Shown one piece after another: positions 34,780-43,151 of a DNA stretch of 64,000 nt (position 1 is its first letter; each line of letters begins with the position of its first letter). The position numbers were made by a program, and so were the translations under genes. The DNA is from Stutzerimonas stutzeri (lineage in GTDB: Bacteria > Pseudomonadota > Gammaproteobacteria > Pseudomonadales > Pseudomonadaceae). The stretch covers positions 1 through 64,000 of the forward strand of contig DDKB01000006.1 in the NCBI GenBank assembly GCA_002339675.1, given 5' to 3'. The notes beneath the pieces were generated by a model that saw only the letters and a list, made by a program, of their open reading frames with translations, ran no database searches and had not been told where the DNA came from.

Positions 34780-36077
34780 GTATCGAGATCGCAACCTACC
34801 TGATGATTTTCGCGATTTTCGCGCTGCTGGTGCTGGGCCTGCCGCTGGCCTTCGTCACCGGCCTGGTTGCTGCTGGCTTCACCTTTGGCTGGTTCGGTCC
34901 GGTGGCGGTGCCGCTGGTGGCCAGCCGCATGTTTGGCTTCATCACCGAATATTCGCTAGTGGCGGTACCGATGTTCGTCTTCATGGCGGGCTTGCTGGAC
35001 CGATCAGGGCTGGCGCGGGACCTGTTCAATTCCATGCGCTTCTTTGCCGGGCGGTTGCCGGGCGGGGTCGCGGTACAGACCATCGTCGTGGCGTTCTTTC
35101 TCGCCGCCATCTCCGGAATCATCGGTGGCGAAATCGTCCTGCTTGGTGTACTGGCGCTGCCGCAAATGCTGCGCCTGGGCTACGACAAGCGAATCGCCAT
35201 CGGCGTGGTTTGTGCCGGTGGTTCGCTGGGCACCATGGTGCCGCCCTCGATCGTGCTGATCATCTACGGCCTGATCGCCAGCGTCTCCATCGCTGATCTG
35301 TTCAAGGCAGCTATCGTTCCTGCCGCGCTGCTGATGGGCAGTTACATGCTCTACGTGGTGGTGATGTGTATGCGCTATCCGCACATGGGCGGCGCACATC
35401 AGGAGAAGGACGCCAGCGTGCCGCGACTGACGCTCGGCGAAGCCTTCAAGGGCATGTTCTTTCCAATCGCCATCGCCGGCCTGGTACTCGGCAGCATCTA
35501 CGCCGGTATCGCGTCGGTCACCGAGGCGGCTGCCATGGGCGCGCTGGGCGTACTGCTGGCGGTCCTGGTGCGCGGTGAGTTCAGCGTCAAGCTGCTTCAG
35601 GAAAGCCTGACCCAGACCCTTGAAACCTGCGGCATGATCGTCTGGATCGGCATCGGCGCTGCCTGTCTGGTTGGGGTTTACAACCTCATGGGCGGCAACC
35701 GTTTCGTTTCGTCAGCGATTACCGGTCTGGACGTCGCGCCCTTCGTCATCGTGCTGGTGATGATGCTGATCTTCCTGCTGCTGGGCATGTTCCTCGACTG
35801 GATCGGCATCGCCATGCTTTGCCTGCCGATTTTCGTGCCCATCGTCGTCGAGCTCGGCTACGACCCGGTGTGGTTCGGCATCCTGTTCGCGGTGAGCATG
35901 CAGGTGTCCTACATCTCACCCCCGTTCGGCCCTGCTGCCTTCTACCTCAAGAGTGTGGCGCCACCCGATATCACGCTGACCGACATCTTCCGCTCGATGG
36001 TGCCCTTCATCGTCATCCAGATCGCGGTACTCGGCCTGCTGTTGTACTTCCCGGCCATTTCGACCTGGCTGCTTTGA
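34776..36077 (+). CDS. TRAP transporter large permease (DctM family)
   Basis: A 433-residue membrane protein of about 12 segments with typical DctM motifs: AVPMFVFMAGLLDRSGLARD, SGIIGGEIVLLGVLALPQML, GGSLGTMVPPSIVLIIYGL and QVSYISPPFGPAAFYL. It transports the substrate caught by the binding protein encoded two genes upstream. It is followed after 64 bases by the dehydratase gene, so uptake and first catabolic step are linked. Confidence 0.9.
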   Translation: MSIEIATYLMIFAIFALLVLGLPLAFVTGLVAAGFTFGWFGPVAVPLVASRMFGFITEYSLVAVPMFVFMAGLLDRSGLARDLFNSMRFFAGRLPGGVAVQTIVVAFFLAAISGIIGGEIVLLGVLALPQMLRLGYDKRIAIGVVCAGGSLGTMVPPSIVLIIYGLIASVSIADLFKAAIVPAALLMGSYMLYVVVMCMRYPHMGGAHQEKDASVPRLTLGEAFKGMFFPIAIAGLVLGSIYAGIASVTEAAAMGALGVLLAVLVRGEFSVKLLQESLTQTLETCGMIVWIGIGAACLVGVYNLMGGNRFVSSAITGLDVAPFVIVLVMMLIFLLLGMFLDWIGIAMLCLPIFVPIVVELGYDPVWFGILFAVSMQVSYISPPFGPAAFYLKSVAPPDITLTDIFRSMVPFIVIQIAVLGLLLYFPAISTWLL

Positions 36078-36141
36078 CCCCACCCACAAACGATCAACCC
36101 GGCTGGCCCGTGCGGCCTGCCGCTGGAGAGGTGCACGCAAA

Positions 36142-37878
36142 ATGACTGATAAACGCCCCCTGCGCTCCGCTCAATGGTTCGGCACCACGGACAAGAACGG
36201 TTTCATGTACCGCAGCTGGATGAAGAACCAAGGCATTCCGGATCACGAGTTCCAGGGCAAGCCGATCATCGGCATCTGCAACACCTGGTCAGAGCTGACC
36301 CCCTGCAACGCACACTTTCGCAAGATCGCCGAGCACGTGAAGAAGGGTGTGCTGGAGGCTGGCGGATTCCCGGTGGAATTCCCGGTATTCTCCAATGGTG
36401 AGTCGAATCTGCGGCCCACGGCGATGCTGACGCGCAACCTGGCCAGCATGGATGTTGAGGAATCGATTCGCGGCAATCCGGTGGACGCCGTGGTGCTGCT
36501 GGTGGGCTGTGATAAGACTACCCCGGCGTTGCTGATGGGCGCGGCCAGCTGTGATGTGCCCACCATCGTCGTCACCGGTGGGCCGATGCTCAACGGCAAA
36601 CACAAGGGCCGTGATATCGGCGCAGGCACTATCGTCTGGCAGATGCACGAGCAGTACAAAGCCGGGCAGATCGACCTCAACGAGTTCCTCTCTGCCGAAG
36701 CTGGAATGTCTCGTTCGGCGGGTACCTGCAACACCATGGGGACCGCCTCGACCATGGCCTGCATGGCCGAAGCGCTGGGTACGTCATTGCCGCATAACGC
36801 CGCGATTCCGGCGGTGGATTCGCGCCGTTACGTACTGGCGCATCTGTCCGGCATGCGCATCGTCGAGATGGTTCAGGAAGATCTTCGGCTGTCGAAAGTG
36901 CTGACTAAGGAAGCCTTCGAAAACGCCATCCGGGTCAACGCGGCCATCGGCGGTTCAACCAATGCGGTGATCCACCTCAAGGCTATCGCCGGGCGGATTG
37001 GCGTCGAACTCGATTTGGATGACTGGACCCGTATCGGCCGGGGCATGCCGACTATCGTCGATCTTCAGCCGTCGGGGCGCTTCCTGATGGAGGAGTTCTA
37101 CTACGCCGGTGGGCTGCCCGCTGTGATCCGTCGTCTGGGTGAGAACCAGCTGCTGCCGAATCCTGATGCGCTGACCGTCAACGGCAAGTCGCTGTGGGAC
37201 AACTGCGCCCAGGCACCTATTTACGGCGAGGACGAGGTCATCCGCGCGCTGGACAACCCATTGCGCAAAGACGGTGGCATCTGCGTATTGCGTGGCAATC
37301 TGGCGCCCAGCGGCGCAGTGCTGAAACCCTCGGCAGCAACGCCGGAGCTGATGAAGCATCGCGGCCGAGCGGTGGTCTTCGAAGACTTCGATGACTACAA
37401 GGCGCGCATCGCCGACCCGGACCTCGACGTCGACGAAACCTGCGTGCTGGTGATGAAGAATTGTGGACCCAAGGGTTATCCGGGCATGGCCGAAGTCGGC
37501 AATATGGGCCTGCCACCCAAGGTACTGGCCAAGGGAGTAACCGACATGGTGCGGATCTCCGATGCCCGTATGAGCGGCACGGCCTACGGCACGGTGGTTC
37601 TGCATGTTGCGCCGGAAGCCGCTGCGGGGGGGCCGTTGGCGGTAGTGCGTAACGGGGATTTCATCGAGCTGGACTGTTATGCCGGGCGGCTGCATTTGGA
37701 CATCCCGGGTGCCGAGCTGCAGGAGCGCCTGGCCGGCTGGCAAGCCCCGCAGGGCCTCTTGTGGGATGGTGGTTATCGCCGACTGTTCGTCGAACATGTG
37801 ATGCAGGCCGACGAGGGGTGCGACTTCGACTTCCTGGTCGGTTGCCGAGGTGCGCAGGTGCCACGTCACTCGCACTGA
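36142..37878 (+). CDS. IlvD/Edd-family dehydratase, L-arabinonate dehydratase-like
   Basis: A 578-residue protein, the length of L-arabinonate and D-xylonate dehydratases. Cysteines expected to hold the Fe-S cluster occur in ICNTWSELTPCNAHF (about 45-55), LVGCDKTTPALLMGA and SAGTCNTMGTASTM. KNCGPKGYPGMAEVGNMGLP and RISDARMSGTAYGTVVLH are the C-terminal signatures of the pentonate-dehydratase branch. It dehydrates a pentonate to 2-keto-3-deoxypentonate, the substrate of the AraD1 enzyme encoded 9 kb to the left. GGAGAGG precedes the ATG. L-arabinonate is the best guess; D-xylonate or another aldonate is possible. Confidence 0.85.
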   Translation: MTDKRPLRSAQWFGTTDKNGFMYRSWMKNQGIPDHEFQGKPIIGICNTWSELTPCNAHFRKIAEHVKKGVLEAGGFPVEFPVFSNGESNLRPTAMLTRNLASMDVEESIRGNPVDAVVLLVGCDKTTPALLMGAASCDVPTIVVTGGPMLNGKHKGRDIGAGTIVWQMHEQYKAGQIDLNEFLSAEAGMSRSAGTCNTMGTASTMACMAEALGTSLPHNAAIPAVDSRRYVLAHLSGMRIVEMVQEDLRLSKVLTKEAFENAIRVNAAIGGSTNAVIHLKAIAGRIGVELDLDDWTRIGRGMPTIVDLQPSGRFLMEEFYYAGGLPAVIRRLGENQLLPNPDALTVNGKSLWDNCAQAPIYGEDEVIRALDNPLRKDGGICVLRGNLAPSGAVLKPSAATPELMKHRGRAVVFEDFDDYKARIADPDLDVDETCVLVMKNCGPKGYPGMAEVGNMGLPPKVLAKGVTDMVRISDARMSGTAYGTVVLHVAPEAAAGGPLAVVRNGDFIELDCYAGRLHLDIPGAELQERLAGWQAPQGLLWDGGYRRLFVEHVMQADEGCDFDFLVGCRGAQVPRHSH

Positions 37879-37988
37879 CCACATCAGGCGCTCCATAGAT
37901 AGCCGTATTGGAGCGCCGCGCAACCGTGCCCGGATGTCCGATTGATCTAGAACTCTACGGAGCGCTTGTTAACAGAGGGAGACGCGTC

Positions 37989-38759
37989 GTGACAGATTCA
38001 CTGCAAAAAATTGCCCTGGTCACAGGTGCAGGAAGCGGAATTGGCCGAGCCGCTGCGCTAGCGCTGGCCGGCGACGGCTACACGGTCGTTCTGGCTGGTC
38101 GTCGATCTGATCGGCTGGAGGCGGTACAAGCGGAGATCGAAACACGGTTCGGTCCCGGCGTTCGGGCTTGGCCTTTCGCAACTGATGTGAGCGATCCGCA
38201 AGCCGTCGCCAAGTTGTTCGAATTTATCGAACACAAGCAGGGGCGATTGGATCTGTTGTTCAACAATGCCGGTCGCGGCAATCCGGCCGGTTCGTTCCTC
38301 GACTGGACACCGCAAGATTGGCAGGCGGTCGTCGCCACCAACCTCAACGGCATGTTTTATTGCTTGCAGGCTGCCTTCAGGCTGATGAGCAAACAGGCAC
38401 CGAGAGGAGGGCGGATTATCAACAACGGCTCGCTCTCCGCCTACAGCCCTCGTCCGAACTCTGTCGCCTACACTGCCACGAAGCATGCGATCACAGGGAT
38501 GACCAAAGCCGCAGCGCTGGACGGGCGGCAGTTCGACATCGCGGTGGGTCAGATCGACGTCGGGAACGCAATGAGCGATCTGGCCGGGCGGATGGCCGAC
38601 GGAGTACCACAAGCGAGTGGTGAGATCCGTCCTGAACCGCTTATGGACGTCGAATTGGTAGGCAAAGCGGTCATGCAAATGGCTCGTTTGCCGCTGGATG
38701 CAAACGTGCTATTCCAGACCATCATGGCGACCAAGATGCCTTACGTTGGAAGGGGCTAG
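37989..38759 (+). CDS. SDR-family oxidoreductase
   Basis: A 256-residue short-chain dehydrogenase with the standard VTGAGSGIGRAAALALA nucleotide loop, LLFNNAGRGNPAG, the catalytic serine in NNGSLSAYSP and the intact YTATKHA (YxxxK) motif. The GTG at 37989 with GAGGGAGA eight bases upstream is preferred to the ATG at 37908, because the first 27 codons of the longer frame show no SDR similarity. It lies 110 bases after the dehydratase gene and may be the last gene of that operon. It may oxidise a sugar or hydroxy acid. The substrate is unknown. Confidence 0.8.
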   Translation: MTDSLQKIALVTGAGSGIGRAAALALAGDGYTVVLAGRRSDRLEAVQAEIETRFGPGVRAWPFATDVSDPQAVAKLFEFIEHKQGRLDLLFNNAGRGNPAGSFLDWTPQDWQAVVATNLNGMFYCLQAAFRLMSKQAPRGGRIINNGSLSAYSPRPNSVAYTATKHAITGMTKAAALDGRQFDIAVGQIDVGNAMSDLAGRMADGVPQASGEIRPEPLMDVELVGKAVMQMARLPLDANVLFQTIMATKMPYVGRG

Positions 38760-38903
38760 CCGGGCGGCAGATGGCCCTCGGTGGGGAAGGCCATCTGACG
38801 AGCCATTCTGCGCTTGGGAAAAAACCTTACTCGCCGCTCATGGCGTATGGGCACGGCGGCGATTCGGCGAGGCCAGTACGGCAGGGAGGCTCGCCGAATC
38901 AAA

Positions 38904-38929
38904 CAGGCCCTGCACAAGCGCAGGGCCTG
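38904..38929 (+). terminator. Strong GC hairpin downstream of the SDR gene
   Basis: CAGGCCCTGC pairs perfectly with GCAGGGCCTG around a six-base loop, about 145 bases after the SDR stop. There is no U tract, so it may be a terminator-like or element-end structure rather than a canonical terminator. Confidence 0.45.
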
Positions 38930-39031
38930 ACTCGCTCGCAAGTCGACTGGGCGAGTGTGGCTAGACGTTAGACGGTAAGTGTCTGTGTCTAGCGCTCTAA
39001 ATATCGGTGTTTCCAAACTTTCAGTAATATT

Positions 39032-39054
39032 TGTACCCGGTTATGTACCCGGTT
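39032..39054. repeat. Two tandem copies of TGTACCCGGTT
   Basis: TGTACCCGGTT occurs at 39032-39042 and 39044-39054 with a 12-base period. The core GTACCCGG recurs at 39328 in the end of the DUF3987 gene. Direct GTACCC repeats are often seen near integrase-side ends of integrated elements (general recollection, not checked). It may mark an attachment region of the satellite-like module. Confidence 0.35.
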
Positions 39055-39309
39055 TTAATTTCCTGGTTCCCTCTCGTAGCGCAGAGCTGTTCAAACTAAA
39101 TCCAGGCTGCCTGGCGGTGCAAGTACTCTGCTGCAGCGATCTGGGAAAAAGGGCGCGCGACCAACCGAAGGCGACGCTGCCAGAAAGCTAGCTTTGGCTT
39201 CACTCGAGATTAACGTTATAACATAGCATTAATATCAAGTTTTTTTCTCGCTAATTTAAATGACTGGAATAGTGTCGCAACCTTCTAGCCACATAAAAAA
39301 GCTGAGTCG

Positions 39310-40980
39310 CTAACGAGCTTTAATATAGTACCCGGCGGTAGAGGCAAAACCTCGCTGGGGCGTCCAGAATTCTTGCTCACTAAACAGCGGAAGCTCTTTG
39401 ACCTCAACTATCTCGCCATTCTTTAATTCGGGTTCCTGCCTAAGTAGTATCGATTCTTGGAATCGGTAACGGCTTCCTTCTTTTGCGATGTGGCCAAGCT
39501 TGCTTAACAGATCAATCGCTCCTTCTAAGCGAGCCGTGTTGGCGCGTCCTCTAAGGCTGCTGGGACCGAATTGTTTAAGTTGAGTTATGGTGAATGTGGC
39601 CCTGACTCCTGAAATCAGACCCCTAGGTAGTTCGGAAGGGCGTGTGTCGTTGGAAGAGCCTCTGCTGTGTCGTTCCTCTTTCCTAAGAGCGAAAGGGTCT
39701 TGTTTTTCTGCAAGTTTTAGTAGGTAGTGCACTAGGTGATTCGCATCAGTGACGATCTGTGGTTCGTTTGCCAAGTGGGCTATAAAGTGCTTGGAGCAGC
39801 GCTGAGTGAAATTCCAGCAGAATTCCAGTGTGGAACAATCTATCTCGGTATGGATGTTCGAGCTACGCTCGAAGGTATGTACTATTGCTGCTAGGCGGCT
39901 GGTGTTTTCTAGCAGCTTAGAAGCGTGATCCTTAAGATAGTAATACAGTCCGTTTTCCTTCATTTGCAATTCGAGAAAACGGCTGTACTGGAACCAACGA
40001 TCCTTTGCCTGCTCGGAGAAAGACAGTACTTGTCGCTCAGTCAATAAAGGAGAGCTCAGTAGTTCGTGGATGCGGGCATTAAAGCTCTTTAGACGGAGCA
40101 ATTCAGATAGCTGTTGATCGGTGCGTTGTCCGGCCATCAAGCGAGGCTTCGCGATCAGGAAGCGTGCTAAGAAGCCCGTGCCACGTGCCTCTTCGCCGCG
40201 TTTGGCCATGAAGCGGCTGATCACACTTGGCTGTGCCATCAGTGATAGGGTGAGACGCGCATTTTGGAGTACGAAGCCTTCTCTAGAAATGCGGTCAACA
40301 ATTACGCTGCTGCCATCCCATAGAGTATTGAGTTTATCGAGCTCTCCTAAAGCCTTGCCGCTGAAAATACTGTTGGCTTCACTGGTCAGCACACAGCCAT
40401 CGGGTGCGTTTTCGTAAAGCATCTGCACAAGAGCCTGAGGAGTGGTGTCCTCATACAGAAATTTACCGGAGCGGGCAGGCGTTGGCTCAGCTCGCACGTG
40501 CTCAGCAATTTTCTCCAGAGCTGCTAGCGCGCTGGCCTCGTCTTCTTGGGCTGCATGTTTGCTGTACATGCGTTCCAGATGCCGTTTTTGCGTGGTCCAC
40601 AGCTGGTGTTCGACCCGATGCTCTAATGAGGCGGTCTCGCTGGCGCGGTGCGCAGCATCATTCAGCTTCGTAATTGCCTGGAAGAAGTTTTTCTGTGTTG
40701 TGGTCTTGCGCTCACCAGAGTCCGCAATGGTCAGCAGCATCAGGGATGTAGGGATTGTGTGCCCTGTGGGCATCTGTACGTCGACATGCCGTTGGCAGGC
40801 GGTGGCCATAGCTCCGAATGCACACATCAACGCCATTTCACGCGCAACCTGAAGCTCTCGAGAGGCCTCTGTCACAGCGGCCTCGACCAGGCTGTGCTCA
40901 TCAAGCGAAGGCCAATAGTCCCCAGTGTCGAGCGCTTCGTCACCAGCCGCTTTCGCTCGCGTAGTCGTGGGTAAATTCAT
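39310..40980 (-). CDS. DUF3987/YfjI-family protein (primase/helicase-like)
   Basis: A 556-residue protein of the YfjI (DUF3987) family. The Walker-A-like motif ADSGERKTT lies at residues 86-94 after IPTSLMLLTI, as in other family members, followed by KNFFQAITKLNDA. A second conserved zone is LTSEANSIFSGKALGELDKL with VDRISREGFVLQNARLTLSL. The family is found in P4-like satellites and integrated elements next to AlpA and is thought to act in element replication. The base composition is lower in GC than the catabolic island. It is divergent from the alpA gene. Confidence 0.85.
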   Translation of the reverse strand: MNLPTTTRAKAAGDEALDTGDYWPSLDEHSLVEAAVTEASRELQVAREMALMCAFGAMATACQRHVDVQMPTGHTIPTSLMLLTIADSGERKTTTQKNFFQAITKLNDAAHRASETASLEHRVEHQLWTTQKRHLERMYSKHAAQEDEASALAALEKIAEHVRAEPTPARSGKFLYEDTTPQALVQMLYENAPDGCVLTSEANSIFSGKALGELDKLNTLWDGSSVIVDRISREGFVLQNARLTLSLMAQPSVISRFMAKRGEEARGTGFLARFLIAKPRLMAGQRTDQQLSELLRLKSFNARIHELLSSPLLTERQVLSFSEQAKDRWFQYSRFLELQMKENGLYYYLKDHASKLLENTSRLAAIVHTFERSSNIHTEIDCSTLEFCWNFTQRCSKHFIAHLANEPQIVTDANHLVHYLLKLAEKQDPFALRKEERHSRGSSNDTRPSELPRGLISGVRATFTITQLKQFGPSSLRGRANTARLEGAIDLLSKLGHIAKEGSRYRFQESILLRQEPELKNGEIVEVKELPLFSEQEFWTPQRGFASTAGYYIKAR

Positions 40981-40989
40981 CTTTTATCC

Positions 40990-41023
40990 GCTATTGCTGC
41001 TATCAAATAGCGAGAATAGCAGC
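40990..41023. promoter_or_regulatory. Nested dyads between DUF3987 and alpA genes
   Basis: GCTGCTAT (40996-41003) is matched by ATAGCAGC (41016-41023), and GCTATT (40990-40995) by AATAGC (41006-41011). The cluster begins ten bases before the DUF3987 start and lies in the divergent control region. It is a good candidate AlpA or repressor operator. The remaining bases up to 41162 hold no gene. Confidence 0.45.
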
Positions 41024-41162
41024 GTTAAGAAACTTTCTGTTGCTGAAAATCCCGTGCCTCTAGGAGTAGCGCAAAATTCAAGGCGTGATTTGGAGCCAAC
41101 GTCAAAGCGGTCTTTTTTTACCGCGCTTGCACATCCTCTGAGCCATACAGAGGAGCCCGCTC

Positions 41163-41375
41163 ATGCGAATCATGCGATTGAAAGAGGTAATCGATACAAC
41201 CGGTCTTGCCCGGTCAACCATTTACAAATACATCGGGGACGGAATCTTCCCCAGGCCTGTCAGCCTGGCCCCCGGCGGTATAGATGTGCCGAATACCCGA
41301 GGCGTTGGTTGGATCCAAGCGGAAGTCGAAGATTGGATCTTGGCGAGAATCGAGGAGCGCGATTTGGCTGAGTGA
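41163..41375 (+). CDS. AlpA-family transcriptional regulator
   Basis: A 70-residue protein with the MerR/AlpA-like helix-turn-helix MRLKEVIDTTGLARSTIYKY followed by a wing (IGDGIFPRPVSLAPGG) and the end helix VGWIQAEVEDWILARIEE. AlpA proteins activate integrase/excision or replication genes in P4-like satellites and prophages. AGAGGAG precedes the ATG. It is divergent from DUF3987 and followed by a perfect 14-bp hairpin. Confidence 0.9.
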   Translation: MRIMRLKEVIDTTGLARSTIYKYIGDGIFPRPVSLAPGGIDVPNTRGVGWIQAEVEDWILARIEERDLAE

Positions 41376-41424
41376 GCTGCAGAATGCTCAATCGGCCATT
41401 TGAACGTGGCCAGATAACACTCAC

Positions 41425-41458
41425 AACGCCATGACTGGTCTCGGCCAGTCATGGCGTT
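41425..41458 (+). terminator. Perfect 14-bp stem hairpin after alpA
   Basis: AACGCCATGACTGG pairs base for base with CCAGTCATGGCGTT around a six-base loop, followed by TTA only. It most likely ends alpA transcription. The perfect symmetry also allows a protein-binding role. The remaining bases of the gap (41376-41736) contain the operator-like repeat at 41705 but no gene. Confidence 0.6.
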
Positions 41459-41704
41459 TATGTCGCAGCTCAGAATGCTGTGCTCTCAGCTAACTCTCCC
41501 AGAGTGCAATTCGGAAAATCTCTCGGCGGGCTTGGCAATGCTGCTCCCCATTGCCCGGCCTGGTCGTTCGGTCGGGAGTAGGCAGGGCTGCATCTATTGA
41601 TATAGCCACTAGCTGTCTACTCTAACCATCCAATGGTAACCATCACCATCCTCAGTGCTGACTACGACCAGGGGAAGGAAGGCCAGTAAAAAGAAACACA
41701 CCAC

Positions 41705-41731
41705 GTACCTGATATGACAACCATCAGGTAC
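41705..41731 (+). promoter_or_regulatory. Inverted repeat covering the ribosome site of the YagK/YfjJ-domain gene
   Basis: GTACCTGAT (41705-41713) is perfectly complementary to ATCAGGTAC (41723-41731), with a nine-base loop, ending five bases before the ATG at 41737. The only Shine-Dalgarno-like AGG lies inside the right arm. The structure could repress translation, or the dyad could be a repressor operator at the promoter. Confidence 0.5.
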
Positions 41732-41736
41732 CCACT

Positions 41737-42708
41737 ATGAACAGCCGCAAGCTCAACACCTACTTCTCTCAGTCCGACATAGCCCTGCTGATCGAGTCAC
41801 TCGTCCAGGCTATCGAGCATAGCGACACGCCCGCATTCCGCATCATGCATAAGCGTTCAGGCTATGAACGGATCGAGCAGACCAGGCTCTCTCGCTACTT
41901 CACCCACATCAAGCAGATGCTCGACATGTTCGATGATCGAGTGCCTTACGAATACTGCGAGCAGTTGCAAGCGTTCGGGGAAGCCTGCCATGACATCGGC
42001 CTTGAGCGCTCTCCAGATGGCCCTATTTGCCTGAACGATCGGGGTACGTATTGGCTCAGCCATTACCAGAGCATGAATGTCCTGACTGAACGGATCCGTG
42101 AGTTGACCCGTCAGCAGTGGTATCGGCGCAGGGCTGGGGATCGTCGGGAATTGGCAAAGCAACAGGCGAGGGAGATCACGGAATACACCGATGCAGTGAT
42201 GAGTCTTTACTCTCGCACCACTATCGTCAGGGCCAATCTTTACTATCATCCAGAGGCCCAGGCTAGGCAACGAGTCGAACAGGCGTTCGATGACTTGAAT
42301 GATCTGGTTGCCAAGCACAGCCGCCATCCTATCTTCGACCACCTCATCGGCTATATCTGTTCAGTAGAGCAGGGAAATCGCAATGACGGTCGGGGCTACC
42401 ACATTCACGCTGCCTACTTCTTCAATGGGAATGTGGTGTGCCGGGACGTCTGGAAAGCCATTGAAATTGGCGAGCTGTGGAACGAGATCACGTATGGTCG
42501 AGGCTACTTACACAGCTGCAATCACGACAAAGGTCAGTATGGCGACAAGCGAGGTATCGGCCATATCCAGAGGAGTGATCAGTCGATTCGGCCTCATACC
42601 CACGAGGCTATGAAGTATTTGGTCAAGGATGGCCAGCACCTGCGCTTGAAGCCTGCAGGGGCACGCCGCCTGCGTAAGGGCACGCGGAGTCGTTTTCCTC
42701 GGCAATGA
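41737..42708 (+). CDS. YagK/YfjJ-domain protein (inovirus Gp2-like)
   Basis: A 323-residue protein of the YagK/YfjJ C-terminal-domain family, related to replication proteins of filamentous phages and satellites. The core has IGYICSVEQGNRNDGRGYHI followed by HAAYFFNGN, where the H-x-H (YHIHAAYF, near residue 222) resembles a HUH-nuclease metal motif. The segment EITYGRGYLHSCNHDKG and the C-terminal KYLVKDGQHLRLKPAGARR are conserved-looking. It probably starts replication of the satellite-like module. It follows alpA and the hairpin at 41705. Confidence 0.8.
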   Translation: MNSRKLNTYFSQSDIALLIESLVQAIEHSDTPAFRIMHKRSGYERIEQTRLSRYFTHIKQMLDMFDDRVPYEYCEQLQAFGEACHDIGLERSPDGPICLNDRGTYWLSHYQSMNVLTERIRELTRQQWYRRRAGDRRELAKQQAREITEYTDAVMSLYSRTTIVRANLYYHPEAQARQRVEQAFDDLNDLVAKHSRHPIFDHLIGYICSVEQGNRNDGRGYHIHAAYFFNGNVVCRDVWKAIEIGELWNEITYGRGYLHSCNHDKGQYGDKRGIGHIQRSDQSIRPHTHEAMKYLVKDGQHLRLKPAGARRLRKGTRSRFPRQ

Positions 42709-42902
42709 CTCGGTGCTGCTTGCCCCGTGTGAAAGCTACGGGCACTCGGCATCTATTGCATAGCACAGTCATGCGCCCTGGAGACGGCTTAATCTATCTG
42801 ATTCTTCAGCCCTAGTGCCGCTTCCGCTCTATATATCACGCCTCGAAGCGGACGCCTTTCAGTTGCGCTGGATGGCGTCTCAGGCAGTGGTCCAGTGCCT
42901 TC

Positions 42903-43064
42903 ATGGGCTCGGGAGGCAGAGAGCGAGGGCAGTTAGTGATTGCGAAGATGGTCCAGGTCGCTGCGTGTGCGGCTGCGAATGGTCAGGTCATCGTTGGTGC
43001 CTTTCTTTACAACGGAAAAGAAACCGAATTTGGTAAACAGCCACATGTGCCTGCCCGTCCCTGA
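42903..43064 (+). CDS. Possible small protein, 42-53 residues
   Basis: An open frame from ATG 42903 (or GTG 42936, which has GAGGGC a few bases upstream) to TGA 43062. The part LVIAKMVQVAACAAANGQVI and GAFLYNGKETEFGKQPHVPA has protein-like composition, and its stop sits in the loop of a terminator-like hairpin. It resembles no family I know. It may be a small accessory gene of the satellite module or a decayed gene end. Nothing else is seen in the 503-base gap 42709-43211 apart from the WYL promoter. Confidence 0.35.
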   Translation: MGSGGRERGQLVIAKMVQVAACAAANGQVIVGAFLYNGKETEFGKQPHVPARP

Positions 43065-43081
43065 GTTTGTGGGTCGGGCAG
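43051..43081 (+). terminator. Terminator-like hairpin after the small ORF
   Basis: CTGCCCGTCCC pairs with GGGTCGGGCAG (one T-T mismatch) around a nine-base loop that begins with the TGA of the small ORF. No T tract follows. It would separate the satellite module from the WYL gene. Confidence 0.4.
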
Positions 43082-43151
43082 TTGGCGCCCGACGATTGCC
43101 TTAGGCCATTGCGAATCAAAATGATCTGTAAATGGTACGTTCGTGATTTTT

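Larger units (their letters stand above)
38760..39309. other. Junction between catabolic island and mobile region, inverted repeats, no supported gene
   Basis: These 550 bases pass from GC-rich island DNA to AT-rich mobile DNA. They hold an 11-bp perfect inverted repeat (GATTCGGCGAG at 38861-38871, CTCGCCGAATC at 38890-38900), a strong hairpin (next entry), a GCTAGAC/GTCTAGC dyad (38960-38993) and a tandem 11-bp repeat at 39032. No tRNA or integrase gene is present, although a mobile-element end is expected here. Confidence 0.45.

Noticed and set aside
26941..37878. Naming the pathway firmly as D-xylose Weimberg
   Set aside because: The dehydratase and AraD1 branches fit L-arabinonate at least as well, and no sugar dehydrogenase is present to decide.
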